64,000 nucleotides of DNA from Litoditis marina (taxonomy: Eukaryota > Nematoda > Chromadorea > Rhabditida > Rhabditidae). The notes under the pieces are model-generated. The model did not search any database. It saw only the letters and a program-made list of their open reading frames with translations, and was not told the origin of the DNA. Below, piece by piece: positions 21,162 through 29,008 of the stretch. The stretch is from contig OZ038434.1 in NCBI GenBank assembly GCA_964036275.1, positions 1 to 64,000 of the forward strand, in the 5' to 3' direction. The position numbers were made by a program, and so were the translations under genes. Numbering within the stretch: position 1 is the stretch's first letter; the number at the start of each line of letters is the position of its first letter.

Positions 21162-22196
21162 TTATAATAAAATAATGTCTTCTTCTTTTTCCCATGAGTC
21201 AAAATCAGAATTGTACCCTAGCCACCGAACCAGACACTGTTTTTGACCTTTGTAGGTTCTCCGTTTCAAAATTGTCTCCACTTTGTAAATTCGGTCGGGG
21301 TTGGAACATGGAGAAAGTTCCTCATTATAAAATATTCCCTCAATTTCCTCCCCGTTCCCATCTTTCAAACGATAAGTGGGAGGGTTTCCCGGTGTACATT
21401 CGTAGATTACAAATTCCTCCTCGGAAAAGGCCTTTTCATAGCCCTTTTGGAAAGTCGCACGTTTCGTAGCGATTCGAACAGTTTCTCCTAGGCCATACTT
21501 GCAATCTTTTTTTGGTTCAGTCTCCCTCTCGTCCAAGATGTTCCCTTTCACGTCAGAGGGTTTCATTCCTATTCCTCTGTTGATAGAGTTATTAATAGCG
21601 TTGATAATATCGGGTAAAACATCAATATAACGACGGGTACTCTTATGGTACATATACCTCTCGAGTCGGGTTTTTATAGTTCGGTTGGCTCTTTCAATCA
21701 TAGCACACTTTAGCTCACTTTTAGGACTGAAATGACGTATTCCTCGTGTTTTAAACATGTTCTGCACGTGCTTATTATAGAATTCAACACCTTGATCGGT
21801 AATAAATTGAACGGGTTCAGATGACTCTTCAAAAACGGATTCCAAAGCCTTACAAACAGTCAATCCTCCCTTGTTAGTTAGGGTTCTCACATATAACATG
21901 CGTGTGTAGACATCTATAACAGTCAAAAGAAAGGTCACTCCGTCATTACTTTTCTTCCAGGCGGCATAGTCCGCGAGATCTGCTTGAAAGGAAAATGAGG
22001 GTCCGGATCCTCTGGTCTTTCTACGAGGGAAACGATGTCGAGACTGTTTATGTAGAGTGTAGGAAGGAATAGATTTCAGGTAAGTTTGAACGTCATTTAC
22101 GTTGCTGCTTGGCACTTTCTCCAATATATTATTTATAGATGAAAAACATGAACTAGACTTAGGATTCAGGTAAGCGTCCGCGAGTAATCGTTGCAT
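21162..22196 (-). CDS. INT: Polinton integrase with chromodomain (344 aa)
   Basis: Retroviral-type DDE integrase that would insert the element's linear DNA. Start at the first ATG (22196); the frame is open further upstream only from a TTG. The N-terminal YLNPKSSSCFSS...YTLHK...RFPR segment matches the usual Polinton integrase start. Catalytic residues are D73 (FQADLADY), D134 (FITDQGVEF) and E168 (MIERANRT), with 33 residues between the last two. A linker and SH3-like region follow, and residues 301-344 form a chromodomain (YKVETIL, CLVRWLGY, DSWEKEEDI) that may steer insertion to modified histones. Last cistron of a tightly packed minus-strand set, 12 bp after the preceding stop. Confidence 0.95.
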   Translation of the reverse strand: MQRLLADAYLNPKSSSCFSSINNILEKVPSSNVNDVQTYLKSIPSYTLHKQSRHRFPRRKTRGSGPSFSFQADLADYAAWKKSNDGVTFLLTVIDVYTRMLYVRTLTNKGGLTVCKALESVFEESSEPVQFITDQGVEFYNKHVQNMFKTRGIRHFSPKSELKCAMIERANRTIKTRLERYMYHKSTRRYIDVLPDIINAINNSINRGIGMKPSDVKGNILDERETEPKKDCKYGLGETVRIATKRATFQKGYEKAFSEEEFVIYECTPGNPPTYRLKDGNGEEIEGIFYNEELSPCSNPDRIYKVETILKRRTYKGQKQCLVRWLGYNSDFDSWEKEEDIILL

Positions 22197-22208
22197 AGTT
22201 AACAATGG

Positions 22209-23000
22209 CTAAAATTTCCATAATCTAACCACTAGACGGGGTTTCCTCCTTCCCGTTCCGTAAAGACTCACTTTCCCTTTCTTTTTCTTGGGTGCAGTTG
22301 GTATAAACCCTTTCTTGTTATTTCGCTTAGGCGTAACATAGTTACTCGGAGAAAACGGTACAGTTCTTGTTCTACTCCTTCCCCTTGATCGTATTGTAGA
22401 GGTACTTGAGCCGGGAGTAGGTATACCTTTGGGTGTAGGGGTTGGTTTAGGAGTTGGTGTTCGTTTAGGTGCAGGACTGGGTTTAGGAGAGTTGACAATA
22501 GGCGTAGGAGGTAGAACAGGAGTGGGTATAGGCGTAGGAGGTAGAACATTCCGTGGAGCTCTCATTTTAACAATTCCCCTTGCATAATTATAGAATTCCT
22601 GGTAACCGGGAGGCATTTTTGGAGCTTTCTTCTTAAACGCGTAGTCGAGAATCTTGGTAACATTGGAACCTTCTATATCCCTACCGTTCAAAACAACCTC
22701 GTTTTTGCTGTTTTGTCGAACACTTTCGAAAAGGCTCGCTAAATCCTTCCCGTTTGCTTTATAATCAGGCACTATATCGCTTCGTTCAGGGGTGTGAATC
22801 TGAACAGTAGGCGTAGAACGAATCTCATTATTATAGTTACGAAGACGCGCAAGAAAATCCTCAAACAGCGCCATCTTCTCCCCATCCTTAATCTTCTTGT
22901 CGTAGAGAAGGTCCGACATATTCGTCTTGACATTCGAGACAGTTTCTTTTTCACCCTCATTATTAATAGGAACTAGTTTGTACTTGTGATTTAGTCGCAT
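22209..23000 (-). CDS. Polinton conserved protein with Pro-rich basic tail (263 aa)
   Basis: Starts MRLNHKYKLVPIN; then a helical region (LLYDKKIKDGEKMALFEDFL), a small folded segment (EVVLNGRDIEGSNVTKILDYAFKK, then PPGYQEFYNYARGI), a Thr-Pro-rich stretch at about residues 155-200, and a basic Arg/Lys-rich tail. The K-x-LVP start plus the NG..I.GS....L...F.....PPG..EF pattern recalls an uncharacterised protein that accompanies Polinton integrases in other animals (from memory). The basic tail suggests DNA or core binding. Its ATG directly follows the stop of the 106-aa gene, and the integrase starts 12 bp after its own stop, so these are probably made from one transcript. Confidence 0.75.
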   Translation of the reverse strand: MRLNHKYKLVPINNEGEKETVSNVKTNMSDLLYDKKIKDGEKMALFEDFLARLRNYNNEIRSTPTVQIHTPERSDIVPDYKANGKDLASLFESVRQNSKNEVVLNGRDIEGSNVTKILDYAFKKKAPKMPPGYQEFYNYARGIVKMRAPRNVLPPTPIPTPVLPPTPIVNSPKPSPAPKRTPTPKPTPTPKGIPTPGSSTSTIRSRGRSRTRTVPFSPSNYVTPKRNNKKGFIPTAPKKKKGKVSLYGTGRRKPRLVVRLWKF

Positions 23001-23321
23001 TTAAATATCGAATAGAGCTAAAATCGGACGTATGAGAGATACTAGTGTAGTTTGGTTCAGTTTCAGTAAAAGTTTTCGGGCAGCTTCTGGGTCTCGAATG
23101 TTGTGAACACTTCCCAAAATATCAATTTGCTTAGCAAGTCTCGACTTTTCTTTTGCCGATAGGAATACCTTATCGTTCTTGAGAATATTATATATAATCT
23201 CCACTAGTAGACCAATTTCCTTATTAGAAGCTTGCAATAAAATAGATTTTTTCTTTTGAAGCTTTATTAGAAAAACAGCGTGCTTCTGTATACGACCGCT
23301 CGGGGTGACGTATGAAGGCAT
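23001..23321 (-). CDS. Polinton small conserved protein (106 aa)
   Basis: Starts MPSYVTPSGRIQKHAVF. Hydrophobic helical segment (EIGLLVEIIYNILKND), then FLSAKEKSRLAKQ, DPEAARKLLLK and a C-terminal hydrophobic LVSLIRPILALF. The plan matches, from memory, a ~100-aa protein common in Polintons and adintoviruses immediately before the K-x-LVP protein. The stop TAA is followed directly by ATG of the next gene (TAAATG), which fits termination-reinitiation or a polycistronic message. Function unknown; a membrane-active or core role is possible. Confidence 0.7.
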   Translation of the reverse strand: MPSYVTPSGRIQKHAVFLIKLQKKKSILLQASNKEIGLLVEIIYNILKNDKVFLSAKEKSRLAKQIDILGSVHNIRDPEAARKLLLKLNQTTLVSLIRPILALFDI

Positions 23322-23461
23322 AATAAACTAATAATTCGAGTTTGATTCGATTTTCAAATATGAACGTCGACTTTCGCTTAATCGATGTTCGACTTTTAAA
23401 TATGAACGTCGACTTTCGCAAAGTTGACGATCGACTTTAATTACAAAGTTCAATAGATAAA
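23322..23461. promoter_or_regulatory. Intergenic repeat GAACGTCGACTTTCG
   Basis: Two near-identical blocks (GATTCGATTTTCAAATATGAACGTCGACTTTCG and GTTCGACTTTTAAATATGAACGTCGACTTTCG types) lie at about 23343 and 23386. They sit upstream of the 106-aa gene and downstream of the ATPase gene, so they may be promoter elements. Confidence 0.4.
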
Positions 23462-24091
23462 TTAGTTCCTAGCAACGTAAACAATAGGATATTTCTCAGT
23501 AATGGAGCTTATTAGTCGATGTTTTGGGTCACAATTCACATGATTATTAATCAATAAATGATTATAGGGTGTATTCATACAATCCTCGTAGGCTTCTAGA
23601 GCAGCTTTCCACTTTTCCGCGAACAGTTGTATCATCAGATTTTTTATTTGTAGTTTATCTGAATTCGTTCTCATAAGAATTAGATAATTAGAGTTTAGTC
23701 TAACGGTTCTATTAACATCGAAGGCGTTATGGAATAAGGAAATGAGAGCAAGTCCCCAATGATGTGCGTAAACCGTGTATAGCATAACCAGATTTTTTCT
23801 ACTTTGAGCATTTTCGTTCATAATAGATCCTAAGTCGTCTAAAATCACGATAGTACGTTTTCCCTTTTGTTCCTTTATCAGTTCCAGATCGGGAGCACCT
23901 TCAAAAACCTCTATTCCATCCTCTTTGGGTGTTCCCTCGTTGATTAGACCGCAAAAATAGAATACTTTATCGATTTTCTCTTTAAAAAATAGTTCCTTCT
24001 CCTTCAAGATTTTTTTCACAAGTGTTGTTTTACCCGAAGAAGTAGATCCTATTATGCAGATTTGACATGGGAGTTCAAATTGGTAGACCAT
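23462..24091 (-). CDS. ATP: Polinton genome-packaging ATPase (209 aa)
   Basis: P-loop ATPase of the FtsK/HerA superfamily, expected to pump DNA into the capsid. Start chosen at ATG 24091 (MVYQFELP), because the upstream eight codons begin only with TTG. Walker A is GSTSSGKT (residues 15-22) and Walker B is IVILDDLG (81-88, acidic pair D85/D86). A conserved LISLFHNAFD segment follows. The length is typical for the family. Its start and that of the minor capsid gene are divergent, 80 bp apart, implying a shared bidirectional promoter. Confidence 0.93.
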   Translation of the reverse strand: MVYQFELPCQICIIGSTSSGKTTLVKKILKEKELFFKEKIDKVFYFCGLINEGTPKEDGIEVFEGAPDLELIKEQKGKRTIVILDDLGSIMNENAQSRKNLVMLYTVYAHHWGLALISLFHNAFDVNRTVRLNSNYLILMRTNSDKLQIKNLMIQLFAEKWKAALEAYEDCMNTPYNHLLINNHVNCDPKHRLISSITEKYPIVYVARN

Positions 24092-24171
24092 CTTGTATGA
24101 GAGCAAAGTATGCAAATGAAAGTTTTCCTCCCAGAAATTGTCATTTTTTAGCTCATTTACACTCGTGCGCT
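24092..24171. promoter_or_regulatory. Divergent promoter, ATPase / minor capsid
   Basis: 80 bp between the two divergent ATGs. No TATA box is obvious; it holds AGCTCATTTACACTCGTGCGC just before the plus-strand ATG. Confidence 0.45.
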
Positions 24172-25380
24172 ATGGAAGACACGTACGTTACTTTAATCTC
24201 CTCGGTATCATCCGAATTGAATAACACCACCTCCCGTTTTGTAACCAGATTACCTAGCCCCCTCATTTTGAAGAAGGGTAAACATAAAATTGGTCTTACT
24301 GAAATTATTTTTCCAAGATCTGACCAAAATCTGGGTTCTGGGGGGTATTATACCGTTAATTTTTATGACTACGACCCTATTACCATTAGAATTCCACCTG
24401 GACATTACGAAACTGGCGCTCATTTAAACTCTTTACTCAACGCTCAGAAATTCTACCGTCCAAAACGTGATGCTGACCAAACCTCTAGTACCGTGAAGAA
24501 AGCCAAGTTAGGTCCTTCTGCTATTACTACTAAGTCTGAGAAAAAGGAGGATAAGAAGAGTGAACCCGTGAAGAGTGAGAAAAAAGAAGATAAGAAGAGT
24601 GAACCCGTGAAGAGTGAGAAAAAAGAAGGTAAGAAGAGTGAACCCGTGAAGAGTGAGAAAAAAGAAGATAAGAAGAGTGAACCCGTGAAGAGTGAGAAAA
24701 AGGAGGTTAAAAAGAGTGAACCCTTGAAGAGTGAGAAAAAGGAGGTTAAAAAGAGTGAACCCGTGAAGAGCGAGAAAAGAGAAGATAAAATAGAGTCCAA
24801 ACCTAGTGTGGAACCTGTCATTCCCTCGAAAACCAACGTTTTGGTCAAAAATAGTAACCAGTCCAATATTCCCGAGAATGCGCGCTCTAACGCTAACTCT
24901 ACCGTAGCTCACCCGGTGACTAGGACTCATAATAGATACACTGGGGATATAGGGGTTATGTTCCAATTCGATATGGATACGCAACATTTCCGGTTGATAA
25001 TTACAAACCAAGACGTGAAAGATGTGACTATAGAACCAGATTTGGCATATTTCCTAGGATTTACCGGAAACATTATAACGAAGAGTACCACTGCTCAACA
25101 TAGAATCGACTTTTTCAACCAACGTAGCACTTTGTTTGTTTACACTGATATTATAGCTCCCTCCACAGTAGGTAACACTCAGTCTAATCTTTTACAGTGT
25201 GTACCTGTAACAGGAAAATTCGGTGATATGGTTAGACTAGACTTTTCACCTACTAGATATTTCAATCCAATGTTCGAAAGAGTAGATAGTATTTTGGTAG
25301 AGGTCTTGAGTGAGAGAGGTATACCTGTTAACTTCAGCTGGGGTACTGTAATTCTTGTTTTGCACATTAAATCTGTTTAA
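24172..25380 (+). CDS. mCP: Minor (penton) capsid protein with charged repeat insert (402 aa)
   Basis: Single-jelly-roll penton-type protein for capsid vertices. ATG 24172 gives the family-like start MEDTYVTLIS...LNNTTSRFVTRL...LKKGKHKIGLTEIIFP. The first jelly-roll strands run to RIPPGHYETGAHLNSLL. Residues 121-206 are then seven copies of a 13-residue repeat (SEKKEDKKSEPVK type). The jelly roll resumes at YTGDIGVMFQFD with DLAYFLGF, a common motif of this family. The insert lies in a loop and would be a long, highly charged, disordered extension. AATAAA overlaps the end region (25392-25397). Confidence 0.88.
   Translation: MEDTYVTLISSVSSELNNTTSRFVTRLPSPLILKKGKHKIGLTEIIFPRSDQNLGSGGYYTVNFYDYDPITIRIPPGHYETGAHLNSLLNAQKFYRPKRDADQTSSTVKKAKLGPSAITTKSEKKEDKKSEPVKSEKKEDKKSEPVKSEKKEGKKSEPVKSEKKEDKKSEPVKSEKKEVKKSEPLKSEKKEVKKSEPVKSEKREDKIESKPSVEPVIPSKTNVLVKNSNQSNIPENARSNANSTVAHPVTRTHNRYTGDIGVMFQFDMDTQHFRLIITNQDVKDVTIEPDLAYFLGFTGNIITKSTTAQHRIDFFNQRSTLFVYTDIIAPSTVGNTQSNLLQCVPVTGKFGDMVRLDFSPTRYFNPMFERVDSILVEVLSERGIPVNFSWGTVILVLHIKSV
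24532..24789 (+). repeat. 39-bp coding tandem repeat, seven copies
   Basis: In-frame 39-bp units encoding a Lys/Glu/Ser-rich 13-mer, with only a few substitutions (D/G/V at one site, V/L at another). Copy-number change would not disturb the frame. Confidence 0.9.
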
Positions 25381-25385
25381 AAATG

Positions 25386-25397
25386 TTTATTAATAAA
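25386..25397. terminator. Overlapping convergent poly(A) signals
   Basis: TTTATTAATAAA provides AATAAA on both strands, serving the minor capsid gene (plus) and the major capsid gene (minus), whose stops are 48 bp apart. Confidence 0.7.
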
Positions 25398-25428
25398 TGT
25401 ATATAGATAACTTGGTTATGTTTTGATC

Positions 25429-26757
25429 TCAAAGAATGGAGTCCATGTGAGGGGTTCTTGAAGCATCGATCGATAAAATACTGTCAGTTTCTCCTAGAAT
25501 GACCGCGTAGTAGCCGCCAGCCGCGACAGCTTGGTTGAACGTGAACTTGATACTAACACTTCCTTGCCGAATCAAGTCGAATAAATCAGGATCGTGGACT
25601 GTAGGACTAAGTTCAATAGCATACATAGCCCAACCACTTTTGAATTTAGCCATGTTTATCCCGTTATTTTCGTTAGACCTTGCATGTCCTAGGGCCTCCA
25701 TGGTAGCCAGAAAAGCCTCTGTGTATTTATTTTGTCCGAAATTCATTCGCCAGGGGTTAGAAGGGAAAGTTACCCCTGAAACATCTACCGTAATATCAGC
25801 TAGATTGAAATGTTGAAAGTTGAATGGCGATCGATCATAACTTCCATTGAACGCAGCTGCGCTTACCAAGCCTACTACTATACGTTTCGGGGCTCTTTGG
25901 AAGCACTGAAATGGAGGTGACTCTAGACGACCCTCAGAAATGTATAGAGTTCGCATTTGCACTGCGTTTAGTGCATATTGTATAGGATGAGTTAGTAGAT
26001 ACTTTTCTAGAGCACTTGAGTAACCATCAGCTAGTTCATATTCGTTTAATAGTACATGGCAGTCTTCAATATGTATTTGATGATCTTGAGGGGCTGCACC
26101 GAACTGATCGATTAGGAAACGGGATGAATTGGTGTAAATAGTGAGACGTGCATCGATAAAGTTCAAAAGTAGCTTGTTTTGAGCAGCTAGGTCTAGGGGC
26201 AGTCGGGTGCACACAGTAACTGAAGTTCCATTCCGACACATAGAAGCACGTTTTCTGTATCCATCGTTATTTTCCGCATCAAATCTAGTATCTTCATGAT
26301 ATCCGGAAATACTTAAGTTTGCAGCTTTCGCGGATTTGGAGAGCATTAGTTCATTTTCCATATAGGTTCGGTAGGCTAAGTTGACATCAGATGATTCAGT
26401 AATAACAGAGTTTAACTGTAGAATAACTTGTTTGGGTATGGCTGCTCCAATGTTTTGAACTGTGGAGATGAGAGGGGTGGCAGCACCCTGTGCGTTGACG
26501 GCTGGCACTGCATTTCCAGCGTTATCTCTAATACTAAAAGTCCAAACCAGCCATGATCTTTTGAGGGAGATATAATGTTTATTATTCATTCCCAGTTGAA
26601 TATGAAACGGACCTGTAGAATTAGGGACTAAACTGTTAGAAAGAGTACATTTTCTCCATCGACTGTGTAGAACTCCGGTTTGAGAGGATGGGATAGATTG
26701 TAGATCGAGTTCGGGCAGAATAGCATGTTGACTTTTAGGATCAATTAATTTAAGCAT
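25429..26757 (-). CDS. MCP: Major capsid protein, double jelly-roll (442 aa)
   Basis: Expected to form the hexons of an icosahedral particle. Starts MLKLIDPKSQHAILPELDL. It has the Polinton MCP length and recognisable family segments: an early WLVWTFSIRD strand, a THPIQYALNAVQMRT middle, then SPFNFQHFNLADITVDVSG followed by FPSNPWRMNFGQNKYTEAF, and the closing GSVSIKFTFN...YYAVILGE strands. The frame is intact. Its ATG overlaps the stop of the upstream gene by one base (TAATG), a typical termination-reinitiation junction, so it is probably co-transcribed with the small virion protein. Confidence 0.92.
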   Translation of the reverse strand: MLKLIDPKSQHAILPELDLQSIPSSQTGVLHSRWRKCTLSNSLVPNSTGPFHIQLGMNNKHYISLKRSWLVWTFSIRDNAGNAVPAVNAQGAATPLISTVQNIGAAIPKQVILQLNSVITESSDVNLAYRTYMENELMLSKSAKAANLSISGYHEDTRFDAENNDGYRKRASMCRNGTSVTVCTRLPLDLAAQNKLLLNFIDARLTIYTNSSRFLIDQFGAAPQDHQIHIEDCHVLLNEYELADGYSSALEKYLLTHPIQYALNAVQMRTLYISEGRLESPPFQCFQRAPKRIVVGLVSAAAFNGSYDRSPFNFQHFNLADITVDVSGVTFPSNPWRMNFGQNKYTEAFLATMEALGHARSNENNGINMAKFKSGWAMYAIELSPTVHDPDLFDLIRQGSVSIKFTFNQAVAAGGYYAVILGETDSILSIDASRTPHMDSIL

Positions 26758-27227
26758 TACACACGTAATAGAAGCGACCGCTTCTCACGAACACTTGAGC
26801 GTGAATGAGGTTTCAGTACACCAATAGGATTCTTTCTAGATTTTCGTTTTCTACCCAATCCGGTCAAGTTTTTCACAGAGGATCTGGCATGTTTTCGCAT
26901 AGTAGCGCCCAATTTCTCGCCAGCCAGTACATCTTTTACCACCCCTGACCCTGCGCTAACCATCTCTTTTCCAAGGGGGCTAGCAAATAACGTGGGGATC
27001 ATTCTGACAATAGTAGCTAAAATTCCACCAATACCTCTCCCTCGTAATCCACTATACCCTCGAATACGTTTCATGCCTATAAAAGGATCTCCCGAGCCAT
27101 ATTGCTCAGATTTCAAAATTTGTTCCCATGGAACTTGATTTAAATCAATAGGGATAGGGGACATAGCAACCGTCCAGTACAAAGTTTTTTGTAAGAATGA
27201 CCTCACTTTTTGCTGTGCGGCTGTCAT
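26757..27227 (-). CDS. Small virion protein, Gly-rich and basic (156 aa)
   Basis: Starts MTAAQQKVRSFLQK; an alternative ATG at 27164 gives MSPIPIDL. The core GLRGRGIGGILATIVRMIPTL, then GKEMVSAGSGVVKDVLAGEKLG, follows the conserved pattern of the small protein that adjoins the capsid gene in Polintons and adintoviruses and is compared with adenovirus pVI/pX (from memory). It probably forms an amphipathic membrane-active or DNA-condensing helix, with a basic tail (GRKRKSRKNP). Its ATG overlaps the protease ATG of the opposite strand in a shared CATG. Confidence 0.75.
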   Translation of the reverse strand: MTAAQQKVRSFLQKTLYWTVAMSPIPIDLNQVPWEQILKSEQYGSGDPFIGMKRIRGYSGLRGRGIGGILATIVRMIPTLFASPLGKEMVSAGSGVVKDVLAGEKLGATMRKHARSSVKNLTGLGRKRKSRKNPIGVLKPHSRSSVREKRSLLLRV

Positions 27228-27564
27228 GTACGGTAGCGAAATTTACAAAGTTCTAGAGAGGGATAATAAGACGAATCGTATATTCCGAGGTGTATTCCCT
27301 TGTGATGATTTACCTATTGTGGAAGAGAAGGAATATTTTCTGATTGTGAACACGGATACAAAAGACCAGCCGGGTGAACATTGGCAGTTATTGTTTGCGT
27401 GTGGGAAAACAAGCTACTTTTTCTGTAGTTTAGGGCGGAAACCGAACTCATACGTGAATGATTATTTGAAAAGGTTCCGTAAAGTTTCACGGGTTTTTTT
27501 CTCGGTCGTTTATACGTCTTCAATAGGCCATTTCACAATATTCGCTATCTATTCATACGATTAG
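27226..27564 (+). CDS. PRO: Adenain-like protease homologue, catalytically degenerate (112 aa)
   Basis: Position beside the capsid genes and the fold pattern (EYFLIVNTD, then EHWQLLFACGKTSYFFCSLG, then SSIGHFTIFAIY) fit the adenovirus/ULP1-type cysteine protease that matures Polinton capsids. The catalytic His is present (H52-W53). The family's Asp in the F-D-S-x-G motif is Cys67 here, and the Cys that precedes GH-F in the C-terminal motif is Ile100. As read, only one of the triad remains, so it is likely inactive or a structural pseudo-protease. It is also short at the C-terminus. An unrecognised splice could change this. Confidence 0.7.
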   Translation: MYGSEIYKVLERDNKTNRIFRGVFPCDDLPIVEEKEYFLIVNTDTKDQPGEHWQLLFACGKTSYFFCSLGRKPNSYVNDYLKRFRKVSRVFFSVVYTSSIGHFTIFAIYSYD

Positions 27565-27589
27565 AAAGATATAGGACTGCTATTATTTT

Positions 27590-28321
27590 ATGATGTTTAT
27601 CTGTTATTTTCACACCCTGAGACACCATGTTTTCAGATTGGATCGTTTCGTTCTGCGGGAGAGGATTAGGGGGGAGCTCGTTGATCCATACGAGAACCAA
27701 CGCTATCTGGACGACACCCCACAGCCACCACTAGAGAAAGTGGTAGACTCCTCGGACAGTGAATCGGAAGAGGATCAGAAGGTGTCGCGGTCAAAAGGCC
27801 AATGCATAGTAAGTTCTTTTTACAAATTCTTTTTTCTCAGTTGGTATTTACGTTTCCAGAATAAATTGAGTATTATGTAACGGAAAAGAATGTCACTGTT
27901 TCTGTTGTTTAGGGAAACGATTTCTTCAATCGGCGTTGAACTCACTTGTTGTGAGTCCTTAGTCTCCTAACGGTTTGGGGATGTAGTGTGGGGCTAGTGT
28001 GTGTTTTGTGTTATACGTTAGTGAAACAATTCCATAGAACGCTGCCAAAAATATCTACGTCTCTAGAAAAAAGGTAATTAAAAAAATATTGGATTTTGTT
28101 TTCTTTTTTTCCCAAATATGTATATGTATATAGGGAACTGAAGTGATAATTTTAAGGTGTGCTCGGAAGAGACGATGAGAAAGGCACGGGCATGCCCGGG
28201 CATTCTGACAAGAGATGGACTGATTCGCCATTATTTCTGTAAATTATGTATTAAACTACATTTGACAGTGAATAAGTCTTGCCCCATGTGTAGAGCAGAT
28301 ATGACCGTCGCAACTAAATAG
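27590..28321 (+). CDS. RING-type zinc-finger protein (2 exons, 127 aa)
   Basis: Exon 27590-27808 ends at a GTAAGT donor exactly on a codon boundary. Joining it to 28157-28321 (acceptor TTTTAAG) gives Q-C-I-V-C across the junction and completes C72-x2-C75-x10-C86-x11-H98-x2-C101-x2-C104-x10-C115-x2-C118, a C3HC4 RING-like set ending SCPMCRADM. The C-to-H spacing of 11 is longer than in classical RINGs. An acidic Ser-rich stretch (VVDSSDSESEED) precedes it. RING proteins are usually E3 ubiquitin ligases; in a virus-like element it could act on host defences, which is inference. A perfect acceptor at 27635-27636 means the true first exon may lie upstream. An alternative short exon 27860-27880 would give an early stop. 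Confidence 0.6.
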
Positions 28322-28346
28322 TTTTGTATTATTTATATTAATATTA

Positions 28347-28446
28347 AACATTGTTTTGACCAATTTTCTACATTCCTCAATACCTCACGTTTTGACCGAT
28401 TTTTACATGCCTCAATACCTCACGTTTTGACCGATTTTTACATGCC
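28347..28446. repeat. 35-bp tandem repeat
   Basis: TCAATACCTCACGTTTTGAC units begin at 28377 and 28412, with a partial third, in the 3' region after the RING gene. Confidence 0.8.
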
Positions 28447-28584
28447 TTTACATTATTTCATGTTTCACGTGATATGTGTGTATTGTACATAAAGTATGCA
28501 TCATTATTTCTTGATAATCACCATTAATTCGAATTTCTAACAGTGTGGTTTGTAATGTCCAGGTAAAACGAGACTAACATAATC

Positions 28585-28589
<5 letters not shown>

Positions 28590-28675
<86 letters not shown>

Positions 28676-28757
28676 GGGAGAGAGAGATAGTAGAGAGATA
28701 GAGAGAGGATGGAGAGAGAGGGAGAAAGAGGAGAAAGAGGAGAGAGAGGAGAAACAC
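28590..28757. repeat. GA microsatellite inside the Polinton
   Basis: About 170 bp of (GA)n with interruptions, between the RING and PolB genes. Minus-strand Ser/Leu frames are artefacts. Confidence 0.9.
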
Positions 28758-28820
28758 TGTATGAGTTACGGAGGGTGCAGAGAAAAGGACCATGAAGCCG
28801 GGACATCATGCTCGATTATG

Positions 28821-28902
28821 AGCGCGCAGAGAGAGGGGTTACTGTAGGTTTATGACGCTGTAGCGCGCAGAGAGAGGGGTTACTGTAGGTTTATGACACT
28901 GT
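28821..28902. repeat. 41-bp tandem duplication
   Basis: AGCGCGCAGAGAGAGGGG-start units at 28821 and 28862 are almost identical. Confidence 0.85.
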
Positions 28903-28967
28903 TTTGTTTCAGACTGTATTTTTCGCAACTCAATTTTCATTATTTAAAAAGATTTGATATCGTACAT

Positions 28968-28973
28968 TTATTT
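28968..28973 (-). terminator. Poly(A) signal for PolB
   Basis: TTTATT (AATAAA on minus) about 36 bp after the PolB stop. Confidence 0.55.
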
Positions 28974-29008
28974 ACATTATATATATACATATAAACATTT
29001 TGTTAATT

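Noticed and set aside
22268..22549. 93-codon minus-strand frame inside the 263-aa gene
   Set aside because: Out-of-frame shadow of the Thr-Pro-rich coding stretch.
24453..25011. Minus-strand Phe/Leu-rich frames opposite the minor capsid gene
   Set aside because: Antisense of the Lys/Glu repeat array; no independent support.
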